Below are positions 19,201 to 29,400 of a stretch of 64,000 nt of DNA, piece after piece. The first letter of the stretch is position 1, and each line of letters starts with the position of its first letter. Below the pieces are notes generated by a model. It saw nothing but the letters and a program-made list of their open reading frames with translations. It did no database searches and was not told where the DNA came from. Source of the DNA: Diplonema papillatum (Eukaryota > Euglenozoa > Diplonemea > Diplonemida > Diplonemidae); contig JAPJBO010000408.1 in the NCBI GenBank assembly GCA_030068145.1, positions 62,001 through 126,000 on the forward strand. The letters are read 5' to 3'. A program made the translations under genes and the position numbers.

Positions 19201-21113
19201 AAGCTAAGTTCGGGCGAAACAAAGTCCGGGTGAAGCTAATTTCTGGGTGAAGCTAAGTTCTGGGTGAAGCAAAGTTCGGGCGAAGCTATGTTCGGGCGAA
19301 ACAAAGTTCGGGCGAAGCTAAGTTCGGGTGAAGCAAAGTTCGGGCGAAGCTATGTTCGGGCGAAGCTAAGTTCGGGCGAAACAAAGTTCGGGCGAAGCTA
19401 AGTTCGGGTGAAGCAAAGTTCTGGTGAAGCAAAGTTCGGGCGCAGCTAAGTTCTGGGTGAAGCAAAGTTCGGGCGAAGCTAAGTTCGGGCGAAACAAAGT
19501 TCGGGCGAAGCTAAGTTCGGGTGAAGCAAAGTTCTGGTGAAGCACAGTTCGGGCGCGGCTAAGTTCTGGGTGAAGCAAAGTTCGGGTTCTGGTGTCCGTG
19601 GTGATGCGGTAGCAAGTTTGGCCTGTGATGTCAAGTTCGGCGCCAGTACCCGGAGGGGACCTCCCCCGACTCCGTTTCCCGGGGTGCCCAAATACCGCGG
19701 GATACTGAGAAACTCCGCAAAAAACGCAAATTCCGGAACGCAACAAACGTCGAACAATCTTCGACCGAAAAAGTGTCATGGGCGGGGATCGAACCCGGGC
19801 GCACCGGCCTGAAGGCCACCGCCCGCTCACTGCGCCACCCATTTTCATTTGGGCAGGAGGGGGAAAAGCTAGCTCCGCACTAATTCCAGTCAAAAACAAT
19901 ACACTTTCAAACTCGTTTACAGAAAAGTGGGGTTGGCTCGAATAGAGGCTATTCACATTGCATGTTCATAGGACCTCCAGTCTCGAAAAATCAGTACGTA
20001 GGGTGCATAGGGGGCTCACCTGCCAGTGTTGCATGTCTTTGCCGCTGCCTCCTCTCCGGCCTCAACCCTCCAGTGTCGCGGTGGTAAGCTACAGCAGGAT
20101 CTGCCGACCGGAATCCCCGGTACTGCGGTTGATTCCCCAGATGAGTCTACAGAAAAGATAGTACGTGCTGAGAACGTACTGATTTCAGCACGTGTACACG
20201 TACTGATTCAGCATGTGTGCAAAAAGAAACTAAGAAAATTAACGTGCTGAAATCAGTACGTTCCGTATGCTGAACGTAAGGCCTGCTATGTCGTATGACT
20301 GAAACCGACGAACACTGAAACCGTAAGTTACGGCGTAACGAAGAAAAAAGGCGGGCGGCTGACGGGTACCCTTGCTATGCTTCTTTCGCTGGAGTGCTGA
20401 AAGCTGAAAGCAGAACCTTACATGCAGCACATCTAGACACGGAAAAACAGGTGCAAACTTTGAATCTGAACCAACGCTTTTGCTCGAAGCACAGGGTTCC
20501 ATTCGCATTTGTTCGGGAAAAAAGCGGTTGCGCAAGCACTTGTAAAAGCAAACACATGAGAAACTCGGGGTAAAAAGGAGCATACCTTTTCCATCCAGTG
20601 CCGCTCTATAGAGGCAAGAGCGAGGCGGTGCTTTTCGGAAAGGTCGACGATGGCCATGGAGTGGCCTTCGTGTTGCCTAGCGAGCGCGTGCTGGAGGTTG
20701 TCTTCGTGCTCGGCTTGCGCCTTGGCCATCGAATCGCGGTGAGATGCGATGGCGAGCTGCGTGACGGCTTCGTGGTTCTGCCTAAGTTGGTCGACGGTGA
20801 CCGCGGTCTCCATGCGGGCCTCGTCCACCTGCTTCCGCAGGGTCTGCAGCTCCGAGCTGTGCTGCAGCTGCTGGTGGGACAGTTGCGCCTCGTACTGTGC
20901 GGTGGCGTGCGTCACCGTCGCTGGGTCGACGAACCGACGGCGTTCGTCGACCATCATCGAGGAGTAAGCAGTGAGCTCGTCGCGGGCCCTTTTGGCGGCG
21001 TGCTCCGCCTGTGCGACGTACAAGTCCTTGATCTCGTTCATCTCCCGCACGTGCGGCACGGGCCCCGTCACGGGCGGCGGCGACATCGGCAGGTGCGACA
21101 CGGCGAACACCAT
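13269..21113 (-). CDS. Large coiled-coil protein, 7 exons, 993 residues
   Basis: Exons 21113-20586, 18919-18610, 18186-17330, 16900-16706, 16369-16109, 15309-14860 and 13649-13269 (TAA) join without a frame break. The split codon between exons 2 and 3 (G|GT) is restored exactly. Every donor is GTATGC, GTGTGC or GTACGC. After a Pro-rich start (MSPPPVTGPVP) nearly the whole product is charged, Leu/Ala/Gln-rich alpha helix with heptad-like spacing, typical of long coiled coils. The last exon is Gln-rich and ends PEQFAAL. A likely spliced-leader acceptor lies 78 nt upstream of the ATG, at 21191-21192. I recognise no enzymatic domain; a cytoskeletal, basal-body or scaffold role is a guess from the coiled coil. 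The least certain join is exon 5 to 6, where CAG|ACT and AAG|AAG acceptors are both in phase. Confidence 0.8.
14255..14505 (+). mobile_element. Family B element in coiled-coil gene intron
   Basis: A near full-length copy of the dispersed unit. It starts with 'aaatactcgagggactgcc' and ends with 'ggcagtctcctcaagcattt', which are imperfect inverted repeats of each other. The body has the hallmark 'cttacgcccgccactaaacc' and 'agatttacctgtgtttcgtg'. It sits in the 13650-14859 intron, antisense to the host gene. Confidence 0.75.
15490..15900. repeat. Inverted and direct partial copies of coiled-coil exon 6 inside intron 5
   Basis: At 15500-15635 the plus strand carries an inverted copy of part of exon 6 (it reads as the Gly-Glu-Leu-Arg-Arg to Ala-Lys-Cys segment). 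It is followed at ~15650-15900 by a direct copy of the exon 6 start plus the intron sequence next to it (for example 'ctccaactgttgcgg' and 'gttaagcggtc'). The inverted piece keeps high identity; the direct piece is diverged and lacks a usable exon. Confidence 0.85.
19012..19986 (-). mobile_element. Family A element, copy 1 (tRNA-like module plus 16-bp minisatellite)
   Basis: The copy is bounded by 'cgagactggaggcagc' and 'ggacctccagtctcg', which form an inverted pair. On the minus strand a tRNA-like module (~19785-19850) has an A-box-like GGTGGCGCAGTGAGCGGG and a B-box GGTTCGATCCC, followed by a conserved tail. Positions 19060-19580 are a 16-bp minisatellite of the type 'aagttcgggcgaagct'. It lies in the intron between exons 1 and 2 of the coiled-coil gene. 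Confidence 0.8.
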
Positions 21114-21192
21114 GCTTTCCTTCCGTTCCCAACACGCGAGGGCCGGACAGCGGCTCCCCCTCCTCTGCCCCTTCCCCTTCCCCGCTTTCTCT

Positions 21193-22261
21193 GGAGTTGA
21201 AGGAAATTCGCTTGAGAACCCGCGATTTTAGAGTCTCCGGGTGACCTTCGTCACATGCGTTCTTTTAAAGCAAAATGCGTATTAGGTGGGTTGGGGCATG
21301 CGTGGCTTCTTTAGCTGGTGGGAAATCTCTTTCGTCCACTACGCTATCCTTGAGGCTGATGGGCAGAAGCTCTCACGTCGTGCTTGCACCGACTTGAAGT
21401 CGTGTGCTATCCCTCGATAAATCTGTTTCTTTCACACACTTGGCTCTTATCATACTGTCAATCGTCGTTTCACAGGAGCCGTTCCGCATAGGATGCAAAA
21501 GCAGAAGCAGCAGGGGTTGTCGCTTTCAGAAGGTCGGAGCAAAAACAAAAACAAAAGGAGAAGCGGTGGACATCTTGGCACCTAGATGTTAAGACGTTGT
21601 ATTCTGCCCTTTGATTCTTGCACAAGACGGGCATCTTTGTTCTTCGCGTGTACAGCCTCTCTGAGGGGCGGGGGTTTCCGCATCAGCAGTTTTCGTTGAC
21701 TTCGTTCAGCTAATTCATGAGCAAGATGTTCCGGAAACTGTTGCAAAGACTCTAACGTTTTACGTCAAGCTTCAGCTGTAGACGGGCTGCGTTGAACACC
21801 CTGCAGTGACACCAACGTGTATTCTCTGACTCCAATGTGGAGTATTTCCCTTCCGCAACAGAATCCACCACGTTGCCTGTCCAGACGGGCATGATAAAAA
21901 CAGCGTGATCAATAAATATACTTCCTCAGGGCGCTGCCACCATGGTGGTGGCTAACTTCGCTGCATCGTCGACTTCGCACTAAAACGCTTCCGCGGGTTT
22001 GCAGAGTTTCTCAGATGATCCACGGGAAAGGACGTGAAGTGAAGCCTCGTTGAGAGTGTATCCGTATCGGCTTTCCACGGAAGAAGTACGGAAACAAAAA
22101 GCATCCGTTCATAACCTCTTCGTTGGCCAACCGTAACTTTGTAAGCAATTGGTTGGGTTAGTTGATGGGAAAGTTCGCGCCCCACTTTTCCGCGAGCTGA
22201 AGTGGACACAGAAGAAGCATCAGGAATGCTCGACCTGGCCTGGGTCTCACGACGCCGTCTC
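21193..22261. other. Intergenic stretch between two coiled-coil genes
   Basis: No coding exon is seen. At ~21195-21250 it contains a short dispersed repeat ('gaacccgcgattttagagtctccgggtgacc'-type) that recurs at ~28870-28930 and ~45435-45490, and more diverged at ~2030-2085. Two of these copies lie just upstream of a start codon of the minus-strand genes. Confidence 0.55.
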
Positions 22262-23283
22262 TCACAGGGACACAGTAACAGGAACTTCGGGCCCGAAATC
22301 GTACGACACGTCTGTCTTCAACTCACAGCACTTCTCAAGGTAGCAGCTGTAGGGTTTCTCCGTCGTGAAGCCGGCGTAGGGCAGCAGGCTTGTAATTTCT
22401 TTCATCGTGTGACGAGTCCTGTGGGTGGTGGGACAAAGTGGGAGTGTAACTCAGAGATGGCGGTGTTCTGTCTCGAATCTCAATGAGAGGTTCACTAGCT
22501 TGGTGCATGTTTGGTGATAGGTAGACGCGCTTCACCTTATCCCGTCGCCTACTCGTCTTCGCACAGCCGGGCAAATACGGTGCACAATACGCCCAACAAG
22601 CGGGTCTCGTACTGTCCACAACCCACCCCTCAACACCGTGTTGTTTCTTCACTTCTTAACCTGTTGTGCGTGTGTGTCTTGTCGTGTAGGCGTTAACCCG
22701 CGCGACCTCACGTTACAGCACTTGGGATCCCTTCGGTTCTTTGTCTGGCTAGCTTCGTCGAGCATTTCCTTCCAAGCTGGTGCTTCTGTGAAACAACTAG
22801 AAACGAAGCACACCCGAGGGCCACCATAGCGGACAAGACCTCCGTCTTCGAGATCGTCTCGTTCCGGTCGCCGTGCATGTCGGGGAGGTCGAAGAATTGG
22901 TACCCGCGCACTTTTATCGGGTCGTTGGTGATCGTCGTTTTCCGGACCCTCTTCACGGTCGATAACCGATACCCCTCCGACGCCGGTGTCGGGACCCGCG
23001 GATCTTCGTGCAAGGGCGGAAGTTCGGCCGACTGCTGGTCCCGCGGCCGTTTGGTGCCCGCAACTTCGCTTTCGAGCTGCGTGAGGATGCGCTGCGTCGC
23101 CGTCCTCCGCAGCCGGTCGTCAAGCAGCCTGCTCAGCACCGCCATCTCCCACGCGTACGAGGGGCTGCCCTCCGTCGCAACCGCGGCCACGGCCTCCCGG
23201 AGCGGCTTCGCGTGCGGGACCGAGAGCACCTTTGCCGCGACCTCTTCTTCGCCGTGCAGCGCGTCCGACCCGGGCGCCGCGCC

Positions 23284-23317
<34 letters not shown>

Positions 23318-26300
23318 GCGGCGGCGGCCTTGCGGCCCTTTTTCCCCGGTTTTCCGGCCTTCCCGCCTCCCTTCCCCTTCGGGGGCCCCGTGATTACCGG
23401 CGGCGGCGCCACGAGGGCCGATGGGCGGAGGTCGCCGGTCCGGAGAAGCTGTTGATGTGGGGGGAAATTTTAGTTTAAAGTTTGGGTAAGGTGCTTCAGG
23501 GGAACTAGTCTCCTGTTTGCAAATTCTGAGCAAATTTCAGATTGCGGCCATTTTTTTGGCCGTCTTGGCCGATTTTTTCAAGATTTTGGGCAAGTTTGGC
23601 CTGGTTTGGCGCCGACTGCGGGTCTCGCGGCCGGCCCGAAACTTCGTTTCGAGCTGCGTGCGCTGCGTCGCCGTCCTCCGCAGCCGGTCGTCAAGCAGCC
23701 TGCCATCTCCCACGCGTACGAGGGGCTGCCTTCAGTCGCAACCGCGGCCACGGTCTCCCGGAGCGGCTTCGCGTGCGGGACCGAGAGCAGACCTCTTCTT
23801 CGCCGTGCAGCGCGTCCGACCCGGGGCCTTGCGGCCCTTTGTCCCCGGTTTTCCAGCTTTTCCGCCTCCCTTCCCCTTCGCCCGGGGCCCCGTGATCACC
23901 GGCGGCGGCGCCACGAGGGCCGATGGGCGGAGGTCGCCGGTCCGGAGAAGCTGTTGACGTGGGGGGAAATCTGAGTTTAATGTTTGGGTAAGGTGCTTCA
24001 GGGGAACTAGTCCCCTGTTTGCAAATTTTGAGCAATTTTCGAAAATTTCAGATTGCGGCCATTTTTTTGGCCGTCTTGGCCGATTTTTCAAGATTTGGGG
24101 CAAGTTTGGCCTGGTTTGGCGGGCAGCTCTGCCGACTGCGGGTCTCGCGGCCGGCCCGAAACTTCGTTTCGAGCTGCGTGAGGATGCGCTGCGTCGCCGT
24201 CCTCCGCAGCCGGTCGTCAAGCAGCCTGCTCAGCACGGCCATCTCCCACGCGTACGAGGGGCTGCCCTCCGTCGCAACCGCGGCCACGGCCTCCCGGAGC
24301 GGCTTCGCGTGCAGGACCGAGAGCAGACCTCTTCTTCGCCGTGCAGCGCGTCCGACCCGGGGCCTTGCGGCCCTTTGTCCCCGGTTTTCCAGCTTTTCCT
24401 TCGCCCGGGGCCCCGTGATCACCGGCGGCGGCGCCACGAGGGCCGATGTGCGGGGGTCGCCGGTCCGGAGAGTTGATGTGGAAATCCTTAGTTCAATGTT
24501 TGGGTAACGGGTGCCTTGAGGCCTTTCGTAAATTTTGAGCGAATTTTGGAAAAAGATTTCAGATTCAAGCCGTCTTGACCGAATTTTGGGCAGTTTTAGC
24601 GGGCAGCTCTGCCTGACTGCTGGCCTCGGGGCCGTTTGCTGCCCGCAACCTCGCTTTCGAGCGTGAGGACGCGCTGTGTCGCCGTCCTCGCAGCCGGTCG
24701 TCGAGCCTGCTCAGCACGGCCTTCTCCCACAGCCGTGCGGGGCCGAAGGCTCCACAAGTAAAAGAATGAAGCCGCAATATCTGAAAAATGCACACCTGTC
24801 TGCTATCCAACCGAGCCAGAGGACGCAGCACAAGCTTCCCCATGGTTCCCGGATCAGGAGTCAGGTATTCGACGATCTGTATGATGATGGTTCGTTATAA
24901 GAACGAAAGCTTACTCGATGACATATTTGCCATCCAATCAAAGAATCGCAATTTCGAATACGCGGGACCGAAAACCCGGTGTGCAATGGTCACTACAACA
25001 AACATTCCTCAGTCTTTTGGGCTGAGGTGGGACAGCGAAAGATTTTCAGCTCCCGCTGAACTTTCCTCCGACACCTGCGTGAAGACCAGCGTGCAACAAC
25101 CGCGCGCGTCAGTCACACTCTCCACCTGACACCTGACCGGTGTCTCCGGGCCGAAGCCCGCTTCGTGTTGCTGGTGAAAGTTCGCGCAGTCGGGTGCCTG
25201 TGACGGGCTGCTTTTGGAATGTAGCAGCAGCAACGTATGTGTATGCATGCACACACACCACCACGCAGTAGGAGTACGTACTGCTATCCTCTACCGTATG
25301 GTATGTGGTAGCAACGTTGTATGTATACACAGCACCTCCACACCACGAGGAGGATACACAGCGGGTGATACTACACGCAGCACGATGCATGCAGTACTCT
25401 CATCGTAGGTGCAGGCGATACTACGCACAGAGCGATGCACATAGTACCATCCTCTACTGTGTGGTGCTACTCCACAGCACGAGGTGATGCTACGCGCCTT
25501 CCGCGATGCATCGGTGTCTTGTCCTGCGGAGCTGAAAGGAAAGTGATCCTGGATGGGCTGTTGTCCATTTGCTTCCCCTGCAGCTCCTGCATCATACTCT
25601 ACTGTTGCTGCTGCGGCTGTGTCTCGCGGTCCAGGCGTTGGCCCACCCCCTCCAGATCGCGCTGATGTCCCTGCAACCCACCAGGGTCGGTCGCCTGCAC
25701 CCCGCGTTCTTTTTGAATGGAAGACATTCAAAGTCTTGGCTTTCGGCGGCTGCCGATCTGCTGCGGTGCACTGCAAGACTGCGGTACACTGCAAGACTGT
25801 GGCGCACTGCAAGACTGCGGTGCACTGCAAGACTGCGGTGCGGTGTGTGATCTGATAATACTGGTGGGGCGGATAGGAAGCCTGGGGGGGTTGATCTGGA
25901 GGGGGGTGCGATTTGTGCAGCGGGTTCTGATCGTAGAATCGGGTGTTAAAGGGGGGATGATTTTTTCGCTGGGAAAGGGCGAGTTGCAGCCTTCCGCGAC
26001 TGCTGTTATTATTAGCTGCGATTGCCCAATCGCCGTTTCGCGAGACCTCCCGCGGAAAGGCAAAGGACAGACCTCTTTTTCGTACTTGAAGGTGCAGAAC
26101 CGGAGCAGGTGCGTGAAACCGAGGTCGAAGCCCGACTGCGACTGAATGTGCCGCTTCACGACGGCCGAGAGCGTTTCGAGGGCGGAAGGATCGCCGCCGT
26201 CTTGCGAGTGGTGCCAGGGGCCCCCGTAGCAGGTGAACTCGTCGGACTCAAGCACCCGCGCGCCCACCAGCTGGAGCCGGTCGTGCGGGTGGTTGTTGTT

Positions 26301-28773
26301 CGAGCCTTCCCGGGGCGTCAGCAGCACGATTTTGACGGTGTACTTGACGCCGTCCAACCTCGTCGCCTCCCCGGCTTGCTGGTCCGTCAGCAGCACCACG
26401 TCCGGACCGCTTCGAAGCTCAGGTTCCGGACACGGCACCGTGGCGCCTTCGTCGTGGATGTACGAAACCACCTCCTTCGCATCCTCGGGAACGTGGCAGT
26501 CTGAAAACCTGTGTCGATAACAGAGGATAATTTCAGTTGTTCCGCGACTACTTTACTACACAGTACGAACTGGCAAAGCACATGGCAGGATGATGAGCAC
26601 ACCAACCGAACTCACAATAGGAGACTTCTACGGCTGAATTTTCCCAGCCGTCAATGCCGAGATCGGGTCTGGAACTTCCAGTATCAAGCAAACACACGCG
26701 GCCAAGGACTTCTCGCCGTCGCCGAAGCTAGCATGGATACACGGTATCGACCCGATAACGACGTCGTGGTCCTGAGCAAAAGACACAAAGATGACAAGCA
26801 GACTGGGCAGGAGCAATTTTCTGAGGAGTTTCGAGATGAAACTCTGCACTTCTGGCTTGAGTTTTTCCACTGGTGTCCAGCTCAGCGGGTCTTGATCCTG
26901 CTAACAAATCCTGAGAAGCAGAAGGACGAGAGAAAGACAACGCTTACCTGTTTCGCAGTTCGGTGACATGCAGCCTCTCGGCCTGGGGGTGTACGACCAA
27001 GCTTTGATGGATCAGGGTCGCTTCGAGTCGCCGCCGCTTCTGTTCAAGTTCGGGTTTGGGTTGGCGTGTCACCAGATCAGTGCGTGCACGGGGGGTGATC
27101 AAAACAAATCGCCACCGCTCCGCAGGAGCTCGCGTGAATTTGTCTTTCACGGTGCTTCGAATGAGTGCAAGCGCCTGAAACACGACACACAACGATCGAA
27201 AAGGTAGCAACCTAGTACCTAATGCGGGCCATCGCCGCAGATATTCTGCATTCTAACTTCACATACTATCACGGTGCTTCGAATGAGCGCAAGCGCCTAA
27301 AAACACGACACAGTACGATCGTCGCCTAGTAAAGTCTGCATTCTAAAACTTTACACTACCCCGACGTGCCATGGTCTTTCAGGAGGGGACCGGCTTACTT
27401 TTAGAAGAGATGTGAAAACCGGTTTTTGCCTACAGGCTTTTCGTGTTATTCTGCAGATGCTTTGAGCTATCTTTGTGTGCTCTGCTTTCAGTCGTCTTCT
27501 TAACCATGGTTGAGTGCGTGAGAGAGAGACGCGTTACAGTGCAGATAGCATCCCCCACTACTGCGAGCCGCCGATGCTAAAAGACACCCCTGCAACAAAC
27601 GATACGACCACCTATGTAAGGGTCGAGATCGCGTTTCGTTCACGGAATCAACCAAACACATCACTCGCACCAACCCAGGAGCGGCCATGCACCACCGTGT
27701 CGAGTCAGATGAAGCCGCACAGTCCACGCCTGGTGGTGTCATTCCGTTCAACTCCAATAAGTTTCACAGCCTTGCGAATGAATGCACTCCCCCCTGAACC
27801 CATAATATTTTGAGTTCTCGTTCGGGGAGCGCCTACTACGACGCGCGCGCCTCGATGCAATGGGGCCCGGCTGAAGCGAAAAGCTCAAGCTGCACACCTC
27901 TTCGCGCGCGCGGCAGACGGCCTGCAGGCGCTGGAAAAGCCCGGTCTGCTCCTCGAGCTTGGCTGCGAGGGCGTCGTTTTCGGCTTCGAGCCGCACGACT
28001 TCAGCGGACGGCGCCTCCGTTGGAACAGCCGCGATTTCCGCGACCTTGGCGCGGATGCCTTCGATCTCGGCCCTGCCGGCGGCGACCTGCCGCTCGACGA
28101 GGCGGAGCGTGTTGGAGAGGGTGGCGTGGTGCGCCTCCTCCGTGCGCAGCGACTTCGCGGCCGCCGCGTGCCGCTTCCGCAGGGCTTCGAGGCGCTGCGT
28201 CTCCTTCTGGGAGTCGGCCTGCTGCCGGTGCAGCTGCCACGCCGTCAGCTTGGGCGTGTCGTCGACAAGGGCCGGGCTGGGGACTGCGCCGTTGAGCAGG
28301 GCGCTCAGCGTCATAGGGTTCGCTGCCGGGTTTGTGGGTATGCCATGGTACGGCAGGCTGCCTGCCGCCGGCGCCGCGGCGAAGGCCGGCCCGCGCTGGC
28401 GGGCATTCACGTGGTGGTGGTGCTGCTGCTGCTGCTGCTGCTGCTGCAGGCGCTGCTGCTGCTGCTGCCGCTGGTGCGCGAGCTGCTGCTGCTCCTGGTG
28501 CAGCCGGTGCTGCTGCTGCTGCTGGGCAAGCAGCTGCTGCTGCTGCAGCTGCTGCTGCTGCAGCTGCTCCTGCTGCTGGAGCCGCAGCTGGTTCAGCTGG
28601 TGCTGCTGCTGCTGCTGCTGCTGCTGGTGGACGAGGTGCGACCCGTTCATCCCCGCGAGCGACGTCATCTGCAGCTGGCTAGGACTCAACGGCAAGCTGC
28701 TGCCTTGCAATCCGGCGCCAAGCCCCACGTTGCCCGCTTGGCCGAACAGCATGCTCGACAACGTGGGGTCCAT
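22262..28773 (-). CDS. Polyglutamine/coiled-coil protein of unknown function, 5 exons, 776 residues
   Basis: Exons 28773-27898, 27174-26948, 26508-26073, 23448-22814 and 22418-22262 (TGA) join in phase. Two split codons (AG|G and GG|G) are restored. Residues ~45-130 are a Gln-rich tract with a His run. Residues ~185-292 are coiled coil. Exons 2-3 encode a compact, mixed segment with no motif I recognise (for example ERWRFVLITPRAR, YTVKIVLLTPREG and FTCYGGPW). Exon 4 begins with a basic, Gly/Lys-rich part and a run of nine Pro, then helices. The last exon ends EVPVTVSL. A probable spliced-leader acceptor (ATATCAG) lies 35 nt before the ATG. Donors are GTGTGC (twice), GTAAGC and GTCTGT. The GAG|GTCTGT donor of exon 3 is the least typical, so exon 3 to 4 is the weakest join. 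A long intron (23449-26072) holds decayed copies of exon 4. Confidence 0.75.
22700..22800 (+). mobile_element. Diverged family B fragment in last intron of the polyglutamine gene
   Basis: The similarity to the family B 3' half is recognisable but eroded: 'ttacagcactt', 'ctggctagcttcgtcgagcatttcct' in pieces, then 'aagctggtgcttctgtg'. As in the kinase gene, the element ends a few tens of bases from the donor of the antisense host intron. Confidence 0.5.
23580..24850 (-). pseudogene. Three decayed tandem copies of exon 4 of the polyglutamine gene
   Basis: Units at about 23580-23970, 24100-24480 and 24600-24850 repeat the exon 4 segment that encodes the APPPVITG start and the LREAVAAVATEGSPSYAWEM helix, together with its intron acceptor and ~100 nt of upstream intron. 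Spacing is about 505-520 bp. Each copy has deletions and frameshifts: the Ala/Pro run is missing, and copy 4 is the shortest. All lie in the host intron, so the normal exon should be the only one used. Confidence 0.85.
25240..25860. repeat. Degenerate short tandem repeats in the polyglutamine-gene intron
   Basis: At 25753-25848 an 18-bp unit ('gactgcggtgcactgcaa') repeats about five times. Upstream, 25240-25500 is built from looser units around 'gatactacgcacagagcgatgca' and 'cctctaccgtatgg'. None of it reads as a plausible exon. Confidence 0.7.
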
Positions 28774-28949
28774 GACCCCTTCCGTGAGCCTCTCCCCCCC
28801 TCCCCTTCTGATATGTTTTCGTCCTGCACAGCCAGGGCAGTGATGTGATGCACAAACGCTTGTTTTTTGAGTGAAAGTTCGCCTGAAACTTCGGGATTTT
28901 AAAGTTTCCGGGTGACCTTCGTCGGTTTTCTTGGTACCGTATGACTGCT

Positions 28950-29400
28950 ATATTTGAGGTCTTTGAAAGCGGGCGTCGTTTTCGGCTTCGAGCCGCACGA
29001 CTTCAGCGGACGGCGCCTCCGTTGGAACAGCCGCGATTTCCGCGACCTTGGCGCGGATGCCTTCGATCTCGGCTCTGCCGGCGGCGACCTGCCGCTCGAC
29101 GAGGCGGAGCGTGTTGGAGAGGGTGGCGTGGTGCGCCTCCTCCGTGCGCAGCGACTTCGCGGCCGCCGCGTGCCGCTTCCGCAGGGCTTCGAGGCGCTGC
29201 GTCTCCTTCTGGGAGTCGGCCTGCTGCTGCTGCTGCTGGTGGACGAGGTGCGACGCGTTCATCCCCGCGAGCGACGTCATCTGCAGCTGGCTCGGGCTCA
29301 GCGGCAAGCTGCTGCCTTGCAATCCGGTGCCGAGCCCAACGTTGCTGCCCCAGCATGCTCGACAACGTGGGTCCATGCCCCCTTCGACCCTTCCGTGAGC
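28950..29400 (-). pseudogene. Truncated copy of exon 1 of the polyglutamine gene
   Basis: It begins with the same 5' flank and start region (MDP..., then GLQGSSLPLSPSQLQ) and runs to the coiled-coil part, ending after AENDA. The Gln-rich tract and the Ala/Pro segment, about 400 nt, are missing. The junction falls between two CAG-CAG stretches (HQQQQQQ|ADSQKE), so slippage or recombination between CAG repeats explains the deletion. No usable donor follows. It lies ~200 bp upstream of the intact gene in transcription order. Confidence 0.85.

Noticed and set aside
19366-19956. ORFs made of repeated hexapeptides such as FARTLF and LASPEL
   Set aside because: They are translations of the 16-bp minisatellite of family A; the same ORFs appear at 30103-30658.
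26628-26940. Extra exon between exons 2 and 3 of the polyglutamine gene
   Set aside because: It has a good pyrimidine tract near 26780, but exons 2 and 3 already join in phase and restore an Arg codon. No donor/acceptor pair for this piece keeps the frame convincingly.
27898-28773. Plus-strand poly-Ala, poly-Cys and poly-Leu ORFs
   Set aside because: They are antisense readings of the CAG-rich first exon of the polyglutamine gene.
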